64,000 nt of DNA. Origin: Pseudomonas palleroniana. GTDB lineage: Bacteria; Pseudomonadota; Gammaproteobacteria; Pseudomonadales; Pseudomonadaceae. The stretch is from positions 286,724 to 350,723 of the forward strand of contig NZ_PYWX01000029.1 of assembly GCF_003031675.1 (NCBI RefSeq), given 5' to 3'. This document shows positions 54,721 to 63,869 of the stretch, piece after piece (within the stretch, counting starts at the first letter, position 1; the number at the start of each line of letters is the position of its first letter). Under the pieces are notes generated by a model that saw only the letters and a program-made list of their open reading frames with translations, had not been told where the DNA came from and did not search any database. A program made the translations under genes and the position numbers.

Positions 54721-54936
54721 TTAGCGCCAGAACGGCTTGCTCAGCTCTTCGTAGCGTTGAGCTTCGCTGATACCGGCGTCAGCCAGCAGACGCGAATCCA
54801 GGCGAGCCAGTTGGTGGCGGCTGGAGATGCGGCGCTGCCACAACATCAGGTTGGCGAGAGCGCGCAAAGGCAGGGAAGCCTGGGAGTTTACAGCTTTTTC
54901 TTCGAAGAACAGTTCGGAACTGAGTGTACGTTCCAT
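54721..54936 (-). CDS. Small DUF1127 protein
   Basis: A 71-residue basic protein with the DUF1127/YjiS core at its C terminus: LANLMLWQRRISSRHQLARL followed by DSRLLADAGIS. DUF1127 proteins in other proteobacteria bind RNA or affect phosphate and carbon metabolism. The upstream 300 bp contain a dense set of CTGTAC repeats, so it is likely tightly regulated. ATG 54936 follows GGAAGGATGTCATC. Confidence 0.9.
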   Translation of the reverse strand: MERTLSSELFFEEKAVNSQASLPLRALANLMLWQRRISSRHQLARLDSRLLADAGISEAQRYEELSKPFWR

Positions 54937-55254
54937 GATGACATCCTTCCGCTTGTGGCGGGATTAGGTAGTGGTTTAACTGATGCCAATGATCCTCCTC
55001 TCGCGCAAGACTCTCTAGATACAGTTCACCTGTATTGTGAGAGGCCAGTTAACTGTTTATAGGTGCTGTACTGTACGGAAATGGGGCAACTGTACCTGTC
55101 TGCACTGAAACAGTGCGAAATAGGCATTTTCGGTGAAGGGAGTAGGATAATTCGGTAGGAAAAGACCGGTACAGCAGTACAGTTTTTTACGGATGTGTGG
55201 TTTGACCTGCCGAGCTGATGAAACTGTGTTTGCATCAGCCCGGATCTGTACCAA
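54937..55254. promoter_or_regulatory. 318-bp regulatory region with repeated CTGTAC motifs
   Basis: No gene is supported. CTGTAC-type elements occur at 55066-55076 (CTGTA-CTGTAC, a head-to-tail pair), 55090-55095, 55169-55182 (GTACAG-CAGTACAG, an inverted pair) and 55246-55251; TACAGT (55020-55025) and CCTGTA (55029-55034) are looser relatives. The motif resembles the direct-repeat sites of MocR/GntR-type regulators. The arrangement lies upstream of the DUF1127 gene. Confidence 0.55.
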
Positions 55255-56748
55255 TCAAGCCTTGAGCATATGCCCGGTTTCTTCCAAGTTGATGTGCCAA
55301 CTCAGTGCTTCGCGCAGGATGTGCGGGGTATGCCCACCGATTGCACAGGCCGCGTCGAAGTAGCGGTTGAGCGCATCGCGGTAGGCCGGGTGCACGCAAT
55401 TGTCGATGATCACGCGGGCCCGTTCCCGCGGCGCGAGGCCGCGCAGGTCGGCCAGGCCGACTTCGGTTACCAGGATGTCGACATCATGTTCGGTGTGGTC
55501 CACATGGCTGACCATCGGTACCACGCTGGAAATCGCGCCGCCCTTGGCTATCGACTTGGTCACAAAGATCGCCAGGTGTGCGTTGCGGGCGAAGTCCCCG
55601 GAGCCGCCAATGCCGTTCATCATCCGCGTACCGCAGACGTGGGTGGAGTTGACGTTGCCGTAGATGTCGAATTCCAGCGCGGTATTGATACCGATAATGC
55701 CCAGGCGACGCACCACTTCCGGATGGTTGGAGATCTCCTGCGGGCGCAGTACCAGCTTGTCTTTATAGTGTTCCAGGTTGCCGAATACATCGGCATTGCG
55801 CCGTTCCGACAGCGTGATCGAGCTGCCGGATGCAAAACTCAGCTTGCCGGCGTCGATCAGGTCGAACGTCGAATCCTGCAACACTTCCGAGTACATGGTC
55901 AGTTCTTCGAACGGCGATTCGATCAGGCCGCACATCACTGCGTTGGCGATATTGCCGATACCGGCCTGCAGCGGACCCAGTTTGTTGGTCATGCGCCCAG
56001 CGTCCACTTCCTGCTTGAGGAAGTTGATCAGGTGATTGGCGATGCCCTGCGTGTCGCTGTCGGGCGGCGTCACGGTTGAGGCTGAGTCGGCCTGGTTGGT
56101 GATCACAATGGCGACAATTTTTTCCGGTGGGATCGGAATCGCAGTGCTGCCGATGCGGTCGTCGACTTTGACCAGCGGAATCGGTGTGCGCGTCGGCCGG
56201 TAAGTCGGGATATAGATGTCGTGCAGCCCTTCCAGGTTCGGGTTGTGCGCCAGGTTGATCTCGACGATGACCTGCTTGGCGAATATCGCAAAGCTGGCTG
56301 AGTTGCCCACGGAGGTGGTCGGTACGATGTGCCCTTGTTCGGTAATCGCCACGGCTTCGATCACCGCGATGTCCGGCAACTTGAGTTGGTTGTTGCGCAG
56401 TTGCTCGACCGTTTCCGACAAATGCTGGTCGATAAACATCACTTCGCCGGCGTTAATCGCCTTGCGTAGGGTGCTGTCGACCTGGAATGGCATGCGGCGG
56501 GACAGCACGCCGGCTTCGGTCAGCTGTTTGTCCAGGTCGTTGCCCAGGCTGGCGCCGGTCATCAGGGTGATTTTCAGTGGAGAGGTCTTGGCGCGTTCCG
56601 CCAGTGCATGCGGAACGGCCTTGGCTTCACCGGCACGGGTGAAGCCGCTCATGCCGACGGTCATGCCGTCCTCGATCAGTGCGGCGGCGTCGGCCGGGCT
56701 CATGACCTTATTCAACAGCGAAGGCAAGCGGATACGATCACGGTACAT
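55255..56748 (-). CDS. Acetyl-CoA hydrolase/CoA-transferase (succinyl-CoA:acetate type)
   Basis: A 497-residue class I-type CoA transferase. It carries GIGGSGDFARNAHL, the loop around the CoA-binding site, and an N-terminal AAALIEDGMTVGMSGF. Relatives (AarC/Cat1; P. aeruginosa PA5445) move CoA between succinyl-CoA and acetate. The active-site Glu is expected in the TEVGLADLRG-adjacent region but I did not assign it. It stands alone, between the CTGTAC region and pntB. Confidence 0.88.
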   Translation of the reverse strand: MYRDRIRLPSLLNKVMSPADAAALIEDGMTVGMSGFTRAGEAKAVPHALAERAKTSPLKITLMTGASLGNDLDKQLTEAGVLSRRMPFQVDSTLRKAINAGEVMFIDQHLSETVEQLRNNQLKLPDIAVIEAVAITEQGHIVPTTSVGNSASFAIFAKQVIVEINLAHNPNLEGLHDIYIPTYRPTRTPIPLVKVDDRIGSTAIPIPPEKIVAIVITNQADSASTVTPPDSDTQGIANHLINFLKQEVDAGRMTNKLGPLQAGIGNIANAVMCGLIESPFEELTMYSEVLQDSTFDLIDAGKLSFASGSSITLSERRNADVFGNLEHYKDKLVLRPQEISNHPEVVRRLGIIGINTALEFDIYGNVNSTHVCGTRMMNGIGGSGDFARNAHLAIFVTKSIAKGGAISSVVPMVSHVDHTEHDVDILVTEVGLADLRGLAPRERARVIIDNCVHPAYRDALNRYFDAACAIGGHTPHILREALSWHINLEETGHMLKA

Positions 56749-56873
56749 GAATGGTTATCTCAGGCTACGGAAGCAAGGTGCGCAGTTTAGTGATTTCAAA
56801 AAAATTCGGCCCGCTACCATGGTCGAATGCCAGGCGGCGATTTAGAGCCTTTGGTCGGGTTTCATCAGGCCAA

Positions 56874-56909
56874 TAAAAAACCCCAGCCTACCGGAGGCCA
56901 GGGTTTTGG
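56874..56909 (-). terminator. Terminator of the pnt operon
   Basis: AAAACCC/GGGTTTT outer and GCCT/AGGC inner stems with a small internal loop, 20 bp after the pntB stop, with a run of A on the plus strand (T on the minus). Confidence 0.8.
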
Positions 56910-56928
56910 GTATTGCGCTGGCGCAGTG

Positions 56929-58365
56929 TTATTCGACGGCCTTGACCATATCTTCGATGACCTTCTTGGCGTCGCCGAAGACCATCATGGTCTTGTCCAG
57001 GTAGAACAACTCGTTATCCAGGCCGGCATAACCGCTGGCCATCGAACGTTTGTTGACGATGATCGTCTTGGCCTTGAACGCTTCGAGGATCGGCATGCCG
57101 GCGATCGGTGAGTTCGGGTCGTTCTTGGCGGCTGGGTTGACCACGTCGTTGGCGCCCAACACCAGCACCACATCGGCCTGGCCGAACTCGGAGTTGATGT
57201 CTTCCATCTCGAACACCTGGTCGTAAGGCACTTCGGCCTCGGCGAGCAGCACGTTCATGTGCCCTGGCATCCGACCGGCCACGGGATGGATCGCGTACTT
57301 CACGGTGACGCCGTGGTGGGTCAGCTTCTCGGTCAGCTCCTTGAGCGCGTGTTGCGCCCGAGCCACCGCGAGGCCATAGCCCGGCACGATGATCACGGTG
57401 TCGGCGTTGGTCAGCAGGAACGTCGCGTCATCGGCCGAGCCGGATTTCACTGGGCGCGCTTCCTTGGACCCGGTCGCCGCGCCGGCGTCCGAGGTATTGC
57501 CGAAACCACCCAGCAATACATTAAAGAAGGAGCGGTTCATTGCCTTGCACATGATGTACGACAGGATCGCGCCGCTGGAGCCTACCAGGGAGCCGGCGAT
57601 GATCAGCATCGAGTTGTTCAGCGAGAAGCCGATACCCGCCGCTGCCCAGCCGGAGTAGCTGTTGAGCATCGATACGACGACGGGCATGTCGGCGCCGCCA
57701 ATCGGGATGATGATCAGCACGCCGAGCACGAAGGCCAGGGCCAGCATCAGCGCGAACGCTGTGAGGTTGCCCGTGAACATGAACGCCAGGCCCAGGCCCA
57801 ATGTTGCGAGGCCGAGCACCAGGTTCAGCTTGTGCTGGCCGCCGAACTGTACGGGTGCGCCCTGGAACAGGCGGAACTTGTACTTGCCCGACAGTTTGCC
57901 GAACGCGATCACTGAGCCTGAGAAGGTAATCGCACCGATGGCGGCACCGAGGAACAGCTCCAGGCGGTTGCCGGCAGGGATCGAGTCGCCCAGGTGTTTG
58001 ACGATACCCAGGGATTGCGGCTCGACCACGGCGGCAATCGCGATGAACACGGCTGCCAGGCCGATCATGCTGTGCATGAAGGCTACCAGCTCCGGCATCT
58101 TGGTCATTTCTACGCGCTTGGCCATGATCGAGCCGGCCGTGCCGCCGATCAGCAGGCCGACAATCACGTAGCCGATACCGGCGGTGGCCAGCTCCGCGCC
58201 GAGCTTATAGATGAGGCCTACGGTGGTGAGTACAGCCAGCGCCATGCCGAGCATGCCGAACAGGTTGCCACGTCGCGAGGTAGTGGGGTGCGACAGGCCT
58301 TTGAGGGCCTGGATGAAGCAGATCGACGCGATCAGGTAGAGCGTCGTTACCAGGTTCATACTCAT
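56929..58365 (-). CDS. pntB: NAD(P) transhydrogenase subunit beta
   Basis: A 478-residue protein with about nine membrane helices forming part of the proton channel and a C-terminal NADP(H)-binding domain III (about residues 310-478; GYGLAVARAQHALKEL, HPVAGRMPGHMNVLLAEA, VLGANDVVNPAA, SMASGYAGLDNELF). It transfers hydride between NADH and NADP+ coupled to the proton gradient. Last gene of the operon, directly abutting pntAB. Confidence 0.97.
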   Translation of the reverse strand: MSMNLVTTLYLIASICFIQALKGLSHPTTSRRGNLFGMLGMALAVLTTVGLIYKLGAELATAGIGYVIVGLLIGGTAGSIMAKRVEMTKMPELVAFMHSMIGLAAVFIAIAAVVEPQSLGIVKHLGDSIPAGNRLELFLGAAIGAITFSGSVIAFGKLSGKYKFRLFQGAPVQFGGQHKLNLVLGLATLGLGLAFMFTGNLTAFALMLALAFVLGVLIIIPIGGADMPVVVSMLNSYSGWAAAGIGFSLNNSMLIIAGSLVGSSGAILSYIMCKAMNRSFFNVLLGGFGNTSDAGAATGSKEARPVKSGSADDATFLLTNADTVIIVPGYGLAVARAQHALKELTEKLTHHGVTVKYAIHPVAGRMPGHMNVLLAEAEVPYDQVFEMEDINSEFGQADVVLVLGANDVVNPAAKNDPNSPIAGMPILEAFKAKTIIVNKRSMASGYAGLDNELFYLDKTMMVFGDAKKVIEDMVKAVE

Positions 58366-58685
58366 TACTTCTGCACCTCTTCTTTAACTTTGGGCGCTTT
58401 CTTCTTGAACATCTCCAGCATCCTGCGAGTGACCAGGAAGCCGCCGAACACGTTGACCGCCGCCAGGGCGACAGCCAAGGTGCCCATGGTCTTGCCCAGT
58501 GGCGTCACGGTGAGTGCCGCGGCCAGCATGGCGCCGACGATGACAATTGCGGAAATAGCGTTGGTCACGGCCATCAATGGCGTGTGCAGTGCGGGGGTAA
58601 CGTTCCAGACCACGTGATAACCGACATAAATGGCCAGCACAAAGATGATCAGGTTGTAGATACCGGGGGAGATAAGCTCTTCCAT
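58365..58685 (-). CDS. pntAB: NAD(P) transhydrogenase subunit alpha part 2
   Basis: A 106-residue membrane protein with three helices ([54 protein letters not shown]), carrying the membrane part of the alpha subunit separately, as in Pseudomonas and Rhodospirillum. It overlaps pntB by one base and starts 15 bp after pntAA. Confidence 0.95.
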   Translation of the reverse strand: MEELISPGIYNLIIFVLAIYVGYHVVWNVTPALHTPLMAVTNAISAIVIVGAMLAAALTVTPLGKTMGTLAVALAAVNVFGGFLVTRRMLEMFKKKAPKVKEEVQK

Positions 58686-58700
58686 CGTCTGAATCCCTGC

Positions 58701-59822
58701 TTAGGCGTTTTTGCGGATGACTTGGCCGTCGCGGCACATCAGGCACGCGGCGACGATGTCGTCTTCGAGGTTGATTTCAAACTGCCCTTCCTTGGTGAAG
58801 ACCAGCTTCAGGAAGTCCAGCAGGTTGCGCGCATACAAGGCAGACGCGTCCGCGGCGACGGCACCGGCCAGGTTGGTTGGGCCGCAAATGATGACGCCGT
58901 TTTCCACCACCACCTGGTCAGCCACGGTCAGCGGGCAGTTGCCGCCTTGGGCGGCCGCGAGGTCGATGACCACTGACCCCGGCTTCATTTGTGCAACCGT
59001 TTCTGCGCTCAGCAGAGTCGGTGCCTTGCGGCCTGGAATCAACGCGGTGGTGATGATGATGTCAGCCTGCTTGGCGCGTTCGTGCACCGCCAGGGCCTGG
59101 CGCTGCATCCAGCTGCTCGGCATCGGGCGTGCGTAACCACCGACACCGACCGCGCATTCTCGCTCTTCATCGGTTTCGTACGGAACGTCGACGAACTTGG
59201 CGCCGAGGGATTCGATCTGCTCTTTGACGGCCGGGCGCACGTCGGAAGCTTCGATCACTGCACCCAGACGTTTCGCTGTCGCGATAGCCTGGAGACCGGC
59301 AACCCCGGCACCCAGGATCAGTACACGGGCAGCCTTAACGGTGCCTGCGGCGGTCATCAGCATCGGCATGAAGCGTGGGTAGTGGTGAGCGGCGAGCAAC
59401 ACGGCTTTATAGCCGGCAATGTTGGCCTGGGAGGACAGCACATCCAGGCTCTGGGCCCGCGACGTGCGTGGAGCGGCTTCGAGTGCGAATGCAGTGATGC
59501 CGTGCTCGGCCAGCTTGGCGATGGTTTCGTTGCTGAACGGATTGAGCATGCCCACCAATACGGTACCGCTTTTGATCAGCGCCAGTTCGCTGTCGCTGGG
59601 GGCAACCACCTTGAGAATCAGCTCGGCACCCAATGCATCGTTGGCACTGCCAATGGTTGCGCCTGCCGTTTCATAGGCACTGTCGACGATGCTGGCTTTG
59701 ACGCCCGCTCCGCTTTGCACAGTGACCTTATGGCCCTGGCCGATCAGCTTCTTGATGGTTTCCGGGGTGGCAGCCACCCGCGTTTCACCGGTCTGGGTTT
59801 CGAGAGGAACACCAATGTGCAC
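58701..59822 (-). CDS. pntAA: NAD(P) transhydrogenase subunit alpha part 1 (NAD-binding)
   Basis: The 373-residue soluble domain I binds NAD(H). It starts MHIGVPLETQTGETRVAATP from GTG at 59822, which has CAGGAG seven bases upstream; the longer open frame to 59894 has no site. The NAD-binding motif GAGVAGLQAIATAKRLGA is present. First gene of pntAA-pntAB-pntB. The 453-bp region upstream holds several symmetric sequences. Confidence 0.96.
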   Translation of the reverse strand: MHIGVPLETQTGETRVAATPETIKKLIGQGHKVTVQSGAGVKASIVDSAYETAGATIGSANDALGAELILKVVAPSDSELALIKSGTVLVGMLNPFSNETIAKLAEHGITAFALEAAPRTSRAQSLDVLSSQANIAGYKAVLLAAHHYPRFMPMLMTAAGTVKAARVLILGAGVAGLQAIATAKRLGAVIEASDVRPAVKEQIESLGAKFVDVPYETDEERECAVGVGGYARPMPSSWMQRQALAVHERAKQADIIITTALIPGRKAPTLLSAETVAQMKPGSVVIDLAAAQGGNCPLTVADQVVVENGVIICGPTNLAGAVAADASALYARNLLDFLKLVFTKEGQFEINLEDDIVAACLMCRDGQVIRKNA

Positions 59823-60275
59823 GTCAAATCTCCTGCATGATCTTTTTGCTTTTGATCTTTTTGTAAAAAGGCCAGTGCGCCGCGAGTGGCGCATCTGGGG
59901 CGGCCGATCAGCACGATCCCGCTGAAATGACAGCGGGGCGCGGCATTTTGCAGGCGAACTTTACGGCCTTCAAGAGATTATGACGGGTGACGAAAAATTA
60001 ACTACAAGTCACCCTGTGACTGATTGTCGCAATGCCCTGGAATAACCTCTTTAAATACAGGTGTTTAAAGGTATTCAGGTGTTTTTTTGGTTTTTTTGCA
60101 TCGTTGCTGTGAATGGTCGCGTATTGGCCGTTTTAAGTCGCTACAGGCCATGTAGATTGTGGCTTTTGGCCTCATTTTTTATCAATCAGTACAGTCTGCT
60201 TAAATGCGACATATGCGTATATCTGTAGGATTTAAATTTATTTGACTACACGGTCAATAATCCGGGATTTCCCCT
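59823..60275. other. 453-bp region upstream of pntAA
   Basis: No gene. It contains a palindrome AGTCAC-cct-GTGACT (60007-60021), a 12-bp near-direct repeat (ATACAGGTGTTT 60055-60066 and ATTCAGGTGTTT 60073-60084), an inverted pair TTGAC-N6-GTCAA (60242-60257) and poly-T stretches. The transcription start of pnt was not located. Confidence 0.6.
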
Positions 60276-61175
60276 TTAAATGCTTGGGATGTAGCGTTGT
60301 GATTGATCGATCAGCCAATCCCTGAATGCGTGCAATGACGCTGATTCGACTTTTCGCTCGGGAATCATCAGGTAGTAAGCCTTCGAGCTGCTCAGTGCCT
60401 TGGCGTTGGCAATCACCAACTGCCTCTCATCCAGCTCGCGTTGGATGAGAAAGGGTGGAATCAGGGCGATGCCCATGTCATGCATGGCTGCCTGGGACAA
60501 CATCGAGAATAGCTCGTAACGGGGGCCTGTCATGTCGCGGGGTATGTTCAAGTGTTGCGCGTTGAACCATTGGCGCCAGGCATAGGGTCGAGTGGTTTGC
60601 TGCAGCAGCGGCAGTTCTGCGATCTGCTGAGGGCTGAAGTGAGTGTGGGTACCCAGTAAGCGCGGGCTGCACACGGGAACCGGGTTTTCACCCATCAGTC
60701 GATGGGATTCGGTGCCGGACCAATCGGCATCACCAAAGTAGATCGCGGCGTCGAACTCGGTATCGGCAAACAGAAAGGGGCGCGTGCGGTTGGTCAGGTT
60801 GACCGTGACTTCCGGGTGCTGGCGTTGAAAATCCTTGAGCCGTGGGATCAGCCATTGAGTGCCGAAAGTAGGGACTACGGCCAGTTCGATGACATTAGTG
60901 CCCTGCTGCCCCATGACCGACAAGGTGTCGCGTTCCACGGCATCCAATTGCATGGCGACGCGACGGCTATAGGACAGCCCTGCTTCCGTCAGCTTTACCC
61001 CGCGCCGCGAGCGCCGAAACAGCTCGACACTTAAAAACTCTTCAAGACTGGCGATCTGTCGGCAGATGGCGCCCTGGGTAATGGAAAGCTCATGCGCCGC
61101 CTTGGTAAAGCTCTCGTGGCGGGCCGCCGCTTCGAAACTGACGAGGGCGGTGGTACTGGGGATTTTTCTGCGCAT
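60276..61175 (-). CDS. LysR-family transcriptional regulator beside gcdHG (GcdR-like)
   Basis: A 299-residue regulator: N-terminal winged helix-turn-helix (about residues 5-65, LVSFEAAARHESFTKAAHEL and GAICRQIASLEEFL) and an effector domain. It resembles the GcvA-like subgroup. It is divergent from gcdH, which it probably activates (P. aeruginosa PA0448 counterpart). The ATG at 61175 is chosen; an in-frame GTG at 61190 would add five residues but has no ribosome site. A LysR-type operator lies at 61222-61238. Confidence 0.88.
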   Translation of the reverse strand: MRRKIPSTTALVSFEAAARHESFTKAAHELSITQGAICRQIASLEEFLSVELFRRSRRGVKLTEAGLSYSRRVAMQLDAVERDTLSVMGQQGTNVIELAVVPTFGTQWLIPRLKDFQRQHPEVTVNLTNRTRPFLFADTEFDAAIYFGDADWSGTESHRLMGENPVPVCSPRLLGTHTHFSPQQIAELPLLQQTTRPYAWRQWFNAQHLNIPRDMTGPRYELFSMLSQAAMHDMGIALIPPFLIQRELDERQLVIANAKALSSSKAYYLMIPERKVESASLHAFRDWLIDQSQRYIPSI

Positions 61176-61221
61176 GTACGGTGTACTCACTTACTAAAGC
61201 GCGTGTGTGTGGTTCTTGGCG

Positions 61222-61238
61222 ATTTCGAAGTGAGAAAT
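61222..61238. promoter_or_regulatory. Candidate LysR-type operator in the gcdR-gcdH intergenic region
   Basis: ATTTC-N7-GAAAT is a perfect inverted repeat of the T-N11-A class bound by LysR regulators, 96 bp before gcdH and 47 bp before the regulator start. Another short palindrome (GAGG-AAA-CCTC) is at 61253-61263. Confidence 0.6.
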
Positions 61239-61333
61239 TAGCACAACCCTATGAGGAAACCTCGTTTGCCCTCTGCGTTTGCTCGGCCTAGGCTCCATCC
61301 ACGACTTCTGATTCTTTGCGCGAGGACTTATTC

Positions 61334-62515
61334 ATGGCTGGCAAGGCAAGCTTCAACTGGATCGATCCGCTGTTGTTGGATCAACAGCTCACCGAAGAAG
61401 AGCGCATGGTGCGTGACAGTGCTGAGCAATTTGCCCAGGACAAGCTGGCGCCGCGTGTCCTCGAAGCTTTCCGCCATGAAAAAACCGACCCTGCGATCTT
61501 CCGCGAAATGGGGGAAACCGGCCTGCTGGGGGCGATGATTCCCGAACAGTACGGTGGCAGTGGTTTGAACTACGTCAGCTATGGGCTGATTGCGCGTGAA
61601 GTAGAGCGCGTAGATTCCGGCTATCGTTCGATGATGAGTGTGCAGTCGTCACTGGTCATGGTGCCGATCAATGAATTTGGTACTGAGGCACAGAAGCAGA
61701 AGTACCTGCCGAAATTGGCCTCTGGCGAATGGATTGGCTGTTTTGGCCTGACCGAACCCAATCATGGGTCTGACCCGGGCGCAATGATTACCCGCGCGCG
61801 CAAGGTGGAGGGAGGCTATAGCCTGACGGGCGCCAAAATGTGGATCACCAATAGTCCCATCGCCGATGTGTTTGTGGTGTGGGGCAAGGACGATGCCGGT
61901 GATATCCGTGGTTTTGTCTTGGAGAAAGGCTGGAAAGGTCTGAGCGCTCCGGCGATTCATGGCAAGGTTGGGTTGCGTGCTTCCATCACTGGCGAGATCG
62001 TCATGGATAACGTGTTTGTGCCGCAAGAGAATATCTTCCCGGATGTGCGAGGTTTGAAAGGGCCGTTCACCTGCCTCAACTCTGCGCGTTACGGTATTTC
62101 CTGGGGGGCGTTGGGTGCGGCTGAATTTTGCTGGCATACCGCCCGTCAATACACCCTCGATCGTCAGCAGTTCGGCCGTCCTTTGGCGGCAACCCAGCTG
62201 ATCCAGAAGAAGCTGGCCGACATGCAAACCGAGATCACTCTTGCCCTGCAAGGCTGCCTGCGTCTGGGGCGTATGAAGGATGAGGGTACGGCCGCGGTTG
62301 AGATTACCTCGATCATGAAGCGCAACTCGTGTGGCAAGTCCCTGGATATCGCGCGTATGGCGCGGGACATGCTGGGGGGTAACGGTATCTCCGATGAGTT
62401 CGGCGTCGCACGTCACTTGGTCAACCTGGAGGTGGTGAATACCTACGAAGGTACTCATGACGTGCATGCCCTGATCCTGGGGCGTGCACAAACCGGTCTT
62501 CAGGCCTTCTATTAA
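61334..62515 (+). CDS. gcdH: Glutaryl-CoA dehydrogenase
   Basis: The 393-residue flavoprotein oxidises and decarboxylates glutaryl-CoA to crotonyl-CoA in lysine, tryptophan and glutarate breakdown. Acyl-CoA dehydrogenase motifs are [19 protein letters not shown] (substrate/FAD region), [17 protein letters not shown] and, at the C terminus, the catalytic-base loop [18 protein letters not shown]. The start at 61334 has GAGGACTTATTC upstream; the frame opens at 61316. gcdG follows 12 bp downstream. Confidence 0.97.
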   Translation: MAGKASFNWIDPLLLDQQLTEEERMVRDSAEQFAQDKLAPRVLEAFRHEKTDPAIFREMGETGLLGAMIPEQYGGSGLNYVSYGLIAREVERVDSGYRSMMSVQSSLVMVPINEFGTEAQKQKYLPKLASGEWIGCFGLTEPNHGSDPGAMITRARKVEGGYSLTGAKMWITNSPIADVFVVWGKDDAGDIRGFVLEKGWKGLSAPAIHGKVGLRASITGEIVMDNVFVPQENIFPDVRGLKGPFTCLNSARYGISWGALGAAEFCWHTARQYTLDRQQFGRPLAATQLIQKKLADMQTEITLALQGCLRLGRMKDEGTAAVEITSIMKRNSCGKSLDIARMARDMLGGNGISDEFGVARHLVNLEVVNTYEGTHDVHALILGRAQTGLQAFY

Positions 62516-62527
62516 TAGGAGCACGGC

Positions 62528-63748
62528 ATGGGCGCGCTTTCGCACCTGAGGGTGCTGGATTTATCGCGAGTGTTGGCGGGGCCATGGTCCGGGCAGATTC
62601 TCGCGGACCTTGGGGCAGAAGTCATCAAGGTCGAGCGGCCAGGTGTGGGCGACGATACGCGAGCATGGGGTCCGCCGTTCCTCAAGGATGCTGATGGCGA
62701 GAGCACCAGCGAGGCGGCGTATTATCTGTCGGCGAATCGTAACAAGGAGTCGGTGACCATCGACTTCACGCGGCCAGAGGGGCAGAAACTGGTACGCGAC
62801 CTGGCGGCCAAGTCCGACATCCTGATCGAGAACTTCAAGGTGGGTGGGCTGGCAGCCTATGGGCTGGATTATGAGTCGCTCAAGGAGCTCAATCCGGAGC
62901 TGATCTATTGCTCGATAACGGGCTTCGGCCAGACGGGGCCTTACGCGACGCGTCCCGGTTACGACTTTATGATTCAGGGGCTGGGCGGACTCATGAGTCT
63001 GACCGGTCGACCCGAGGGTGATGATGGGGCTGGGCCGGTGAAGGTTGGCGTGGCTTTGACCGACATCCTGACGGGGCTTTACTCGACCGTAGCGATCCTC
63101 GCCGCGCTGGCTCATCGGGATCATGACGGTGGCGGCCAGCATATCGATATGGCTCTGTTGGATGTGCAGGTGGCATGCCTGGCTAACCAAGCCATGAATT
63201 ACCTGACGACGGGAGTGCCGCCAAAGCGTCTTGGTAATGCGCATCCGAATATCGTGCCCTATCAGGATTTCCCCACGGCTGATGGTGACTTCATATTGAC
63301 GGTGGGTAACGACGGTCAATTTCGTAAGTTCGCTGAAGTGGCCGGCCGGCCGATGTGGGCAGATGACCCGCGCTTTGCAACCAATAAGGCGCGAGTGGCC
63401 AACCGTGCGGAGCTGATTCCGTTAATTCGCCAGGCTACGGTCTTCAAGACGACGGCTGAGTGGGTGTCACAGTTGGAGCAAGTGGGCGTGCCGTGTGGGC
63501 CGATCAATGATTTGGCACAGGTGTTCGCCGACCCTCAGGTCAGGGCGCGTGGCTTGGCGATGACGCTACCCCATGGCTTGGCGGGGGTGGTACCTCAGGT
63601 TGCCAGCCCGATCAGGTTGTCCAAGACTCCAGTGGAGTATCGGAGTGCGCCTCCTCTATTAGGTGAGCATACCGTCAAGGTGCTGCAAGACGTTCTGGGA
63701 TTGATGCCGGCCAGTGTCGCTGCTTTAAGAGAGGCAGGAGTAATCTGA
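62528..63748 (+). CDS. gcdG: CaiB/BaiF (class III) CoA-transferase, glutarate type
   Basis: The 406-residue enzyme likely moves CoA from succinyl-CoA to glutarate (succinate-hydroxymethylglutarate-type). Class III motifs are LDLSRVLAGPWSGQILADLGAEVIKVERP-type start (LSRVLAGPWSGQILADLGAE, about residues 12-31), FGQTGPY, and HIDMALLDVQVA, which holds the catalytic aspartate. It forms an operon with gcdH and supplies its substrate. Confidence 0.93.
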   Translation: MGALSHLRVLDLSRVLAGPWSGQILADLGAEVIKVERPGVGDDTRAWGPPFLKDADGESTSEAAYYLSANRNKESVTIDFTRPEGQKLVRDLAAKSDILIENFKVGGLAAYGLDYESLKELNPELIYCSITGFGQTGPYATRPGYDFMIQGLGGLMSLTGRPEGDDGAGPVKVGVALTDILTGLYSTVAILAALAHRDHDGGGQHIDMALLDVQVACLANQAMNYLTTGVPPKRLGNAHPNIVPYQDFPTADGDFILTVGNDGQFRKFAEVAGRPMWADDPRFATNKARVANRAELIPLIRQATVFKTTAEWVSQLEQVGVPCGPINDLAQVFADPQVRARGLAMTLPHGLAGVVPQVASPIRLSKTPVEYRSAPPLLGEHTVKVLQDVLGLMPASVAALREAGVI

Positions 63749-63835
63749 AAGCGGTCTTCTATATAGAAGGCGCTGGAGCGGCTTGGTTGTTTTTTGAACA
63801 AAGGCAACTGTTTGATAGGAAAGAAGAATTAATGG

Positions 63836-63863
63836 TTGACGGCGAATTATATCTGTCTATAAT
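63836..63863 (+). promoter_or_regulatory. Strong promoter, probably of a ribosomal RNA operon
   Basis: TTGACG (63836-63841) and TATAAT (63858-63863) with 16 bp spacing, an A/T-rich upstream stretch (63800-63834) and a GC-rich discriminator (TTCGCCCC) typical of stringently controlled stable-RNA promoters. The transcript should start near 63870. No rRNA or tRNA sequence has begun before the window ends. Confidence 0.75.
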
Positions 63864-63869
63864 TCGCCC

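Noticed and set aside
63749..63835. A small coding frame between gcdG and the rrn-type promoter
   Set aside because: Frames are short and contain stops, and the A/T-rich sequence fits an UP element for the stable-RNA promoter instead.
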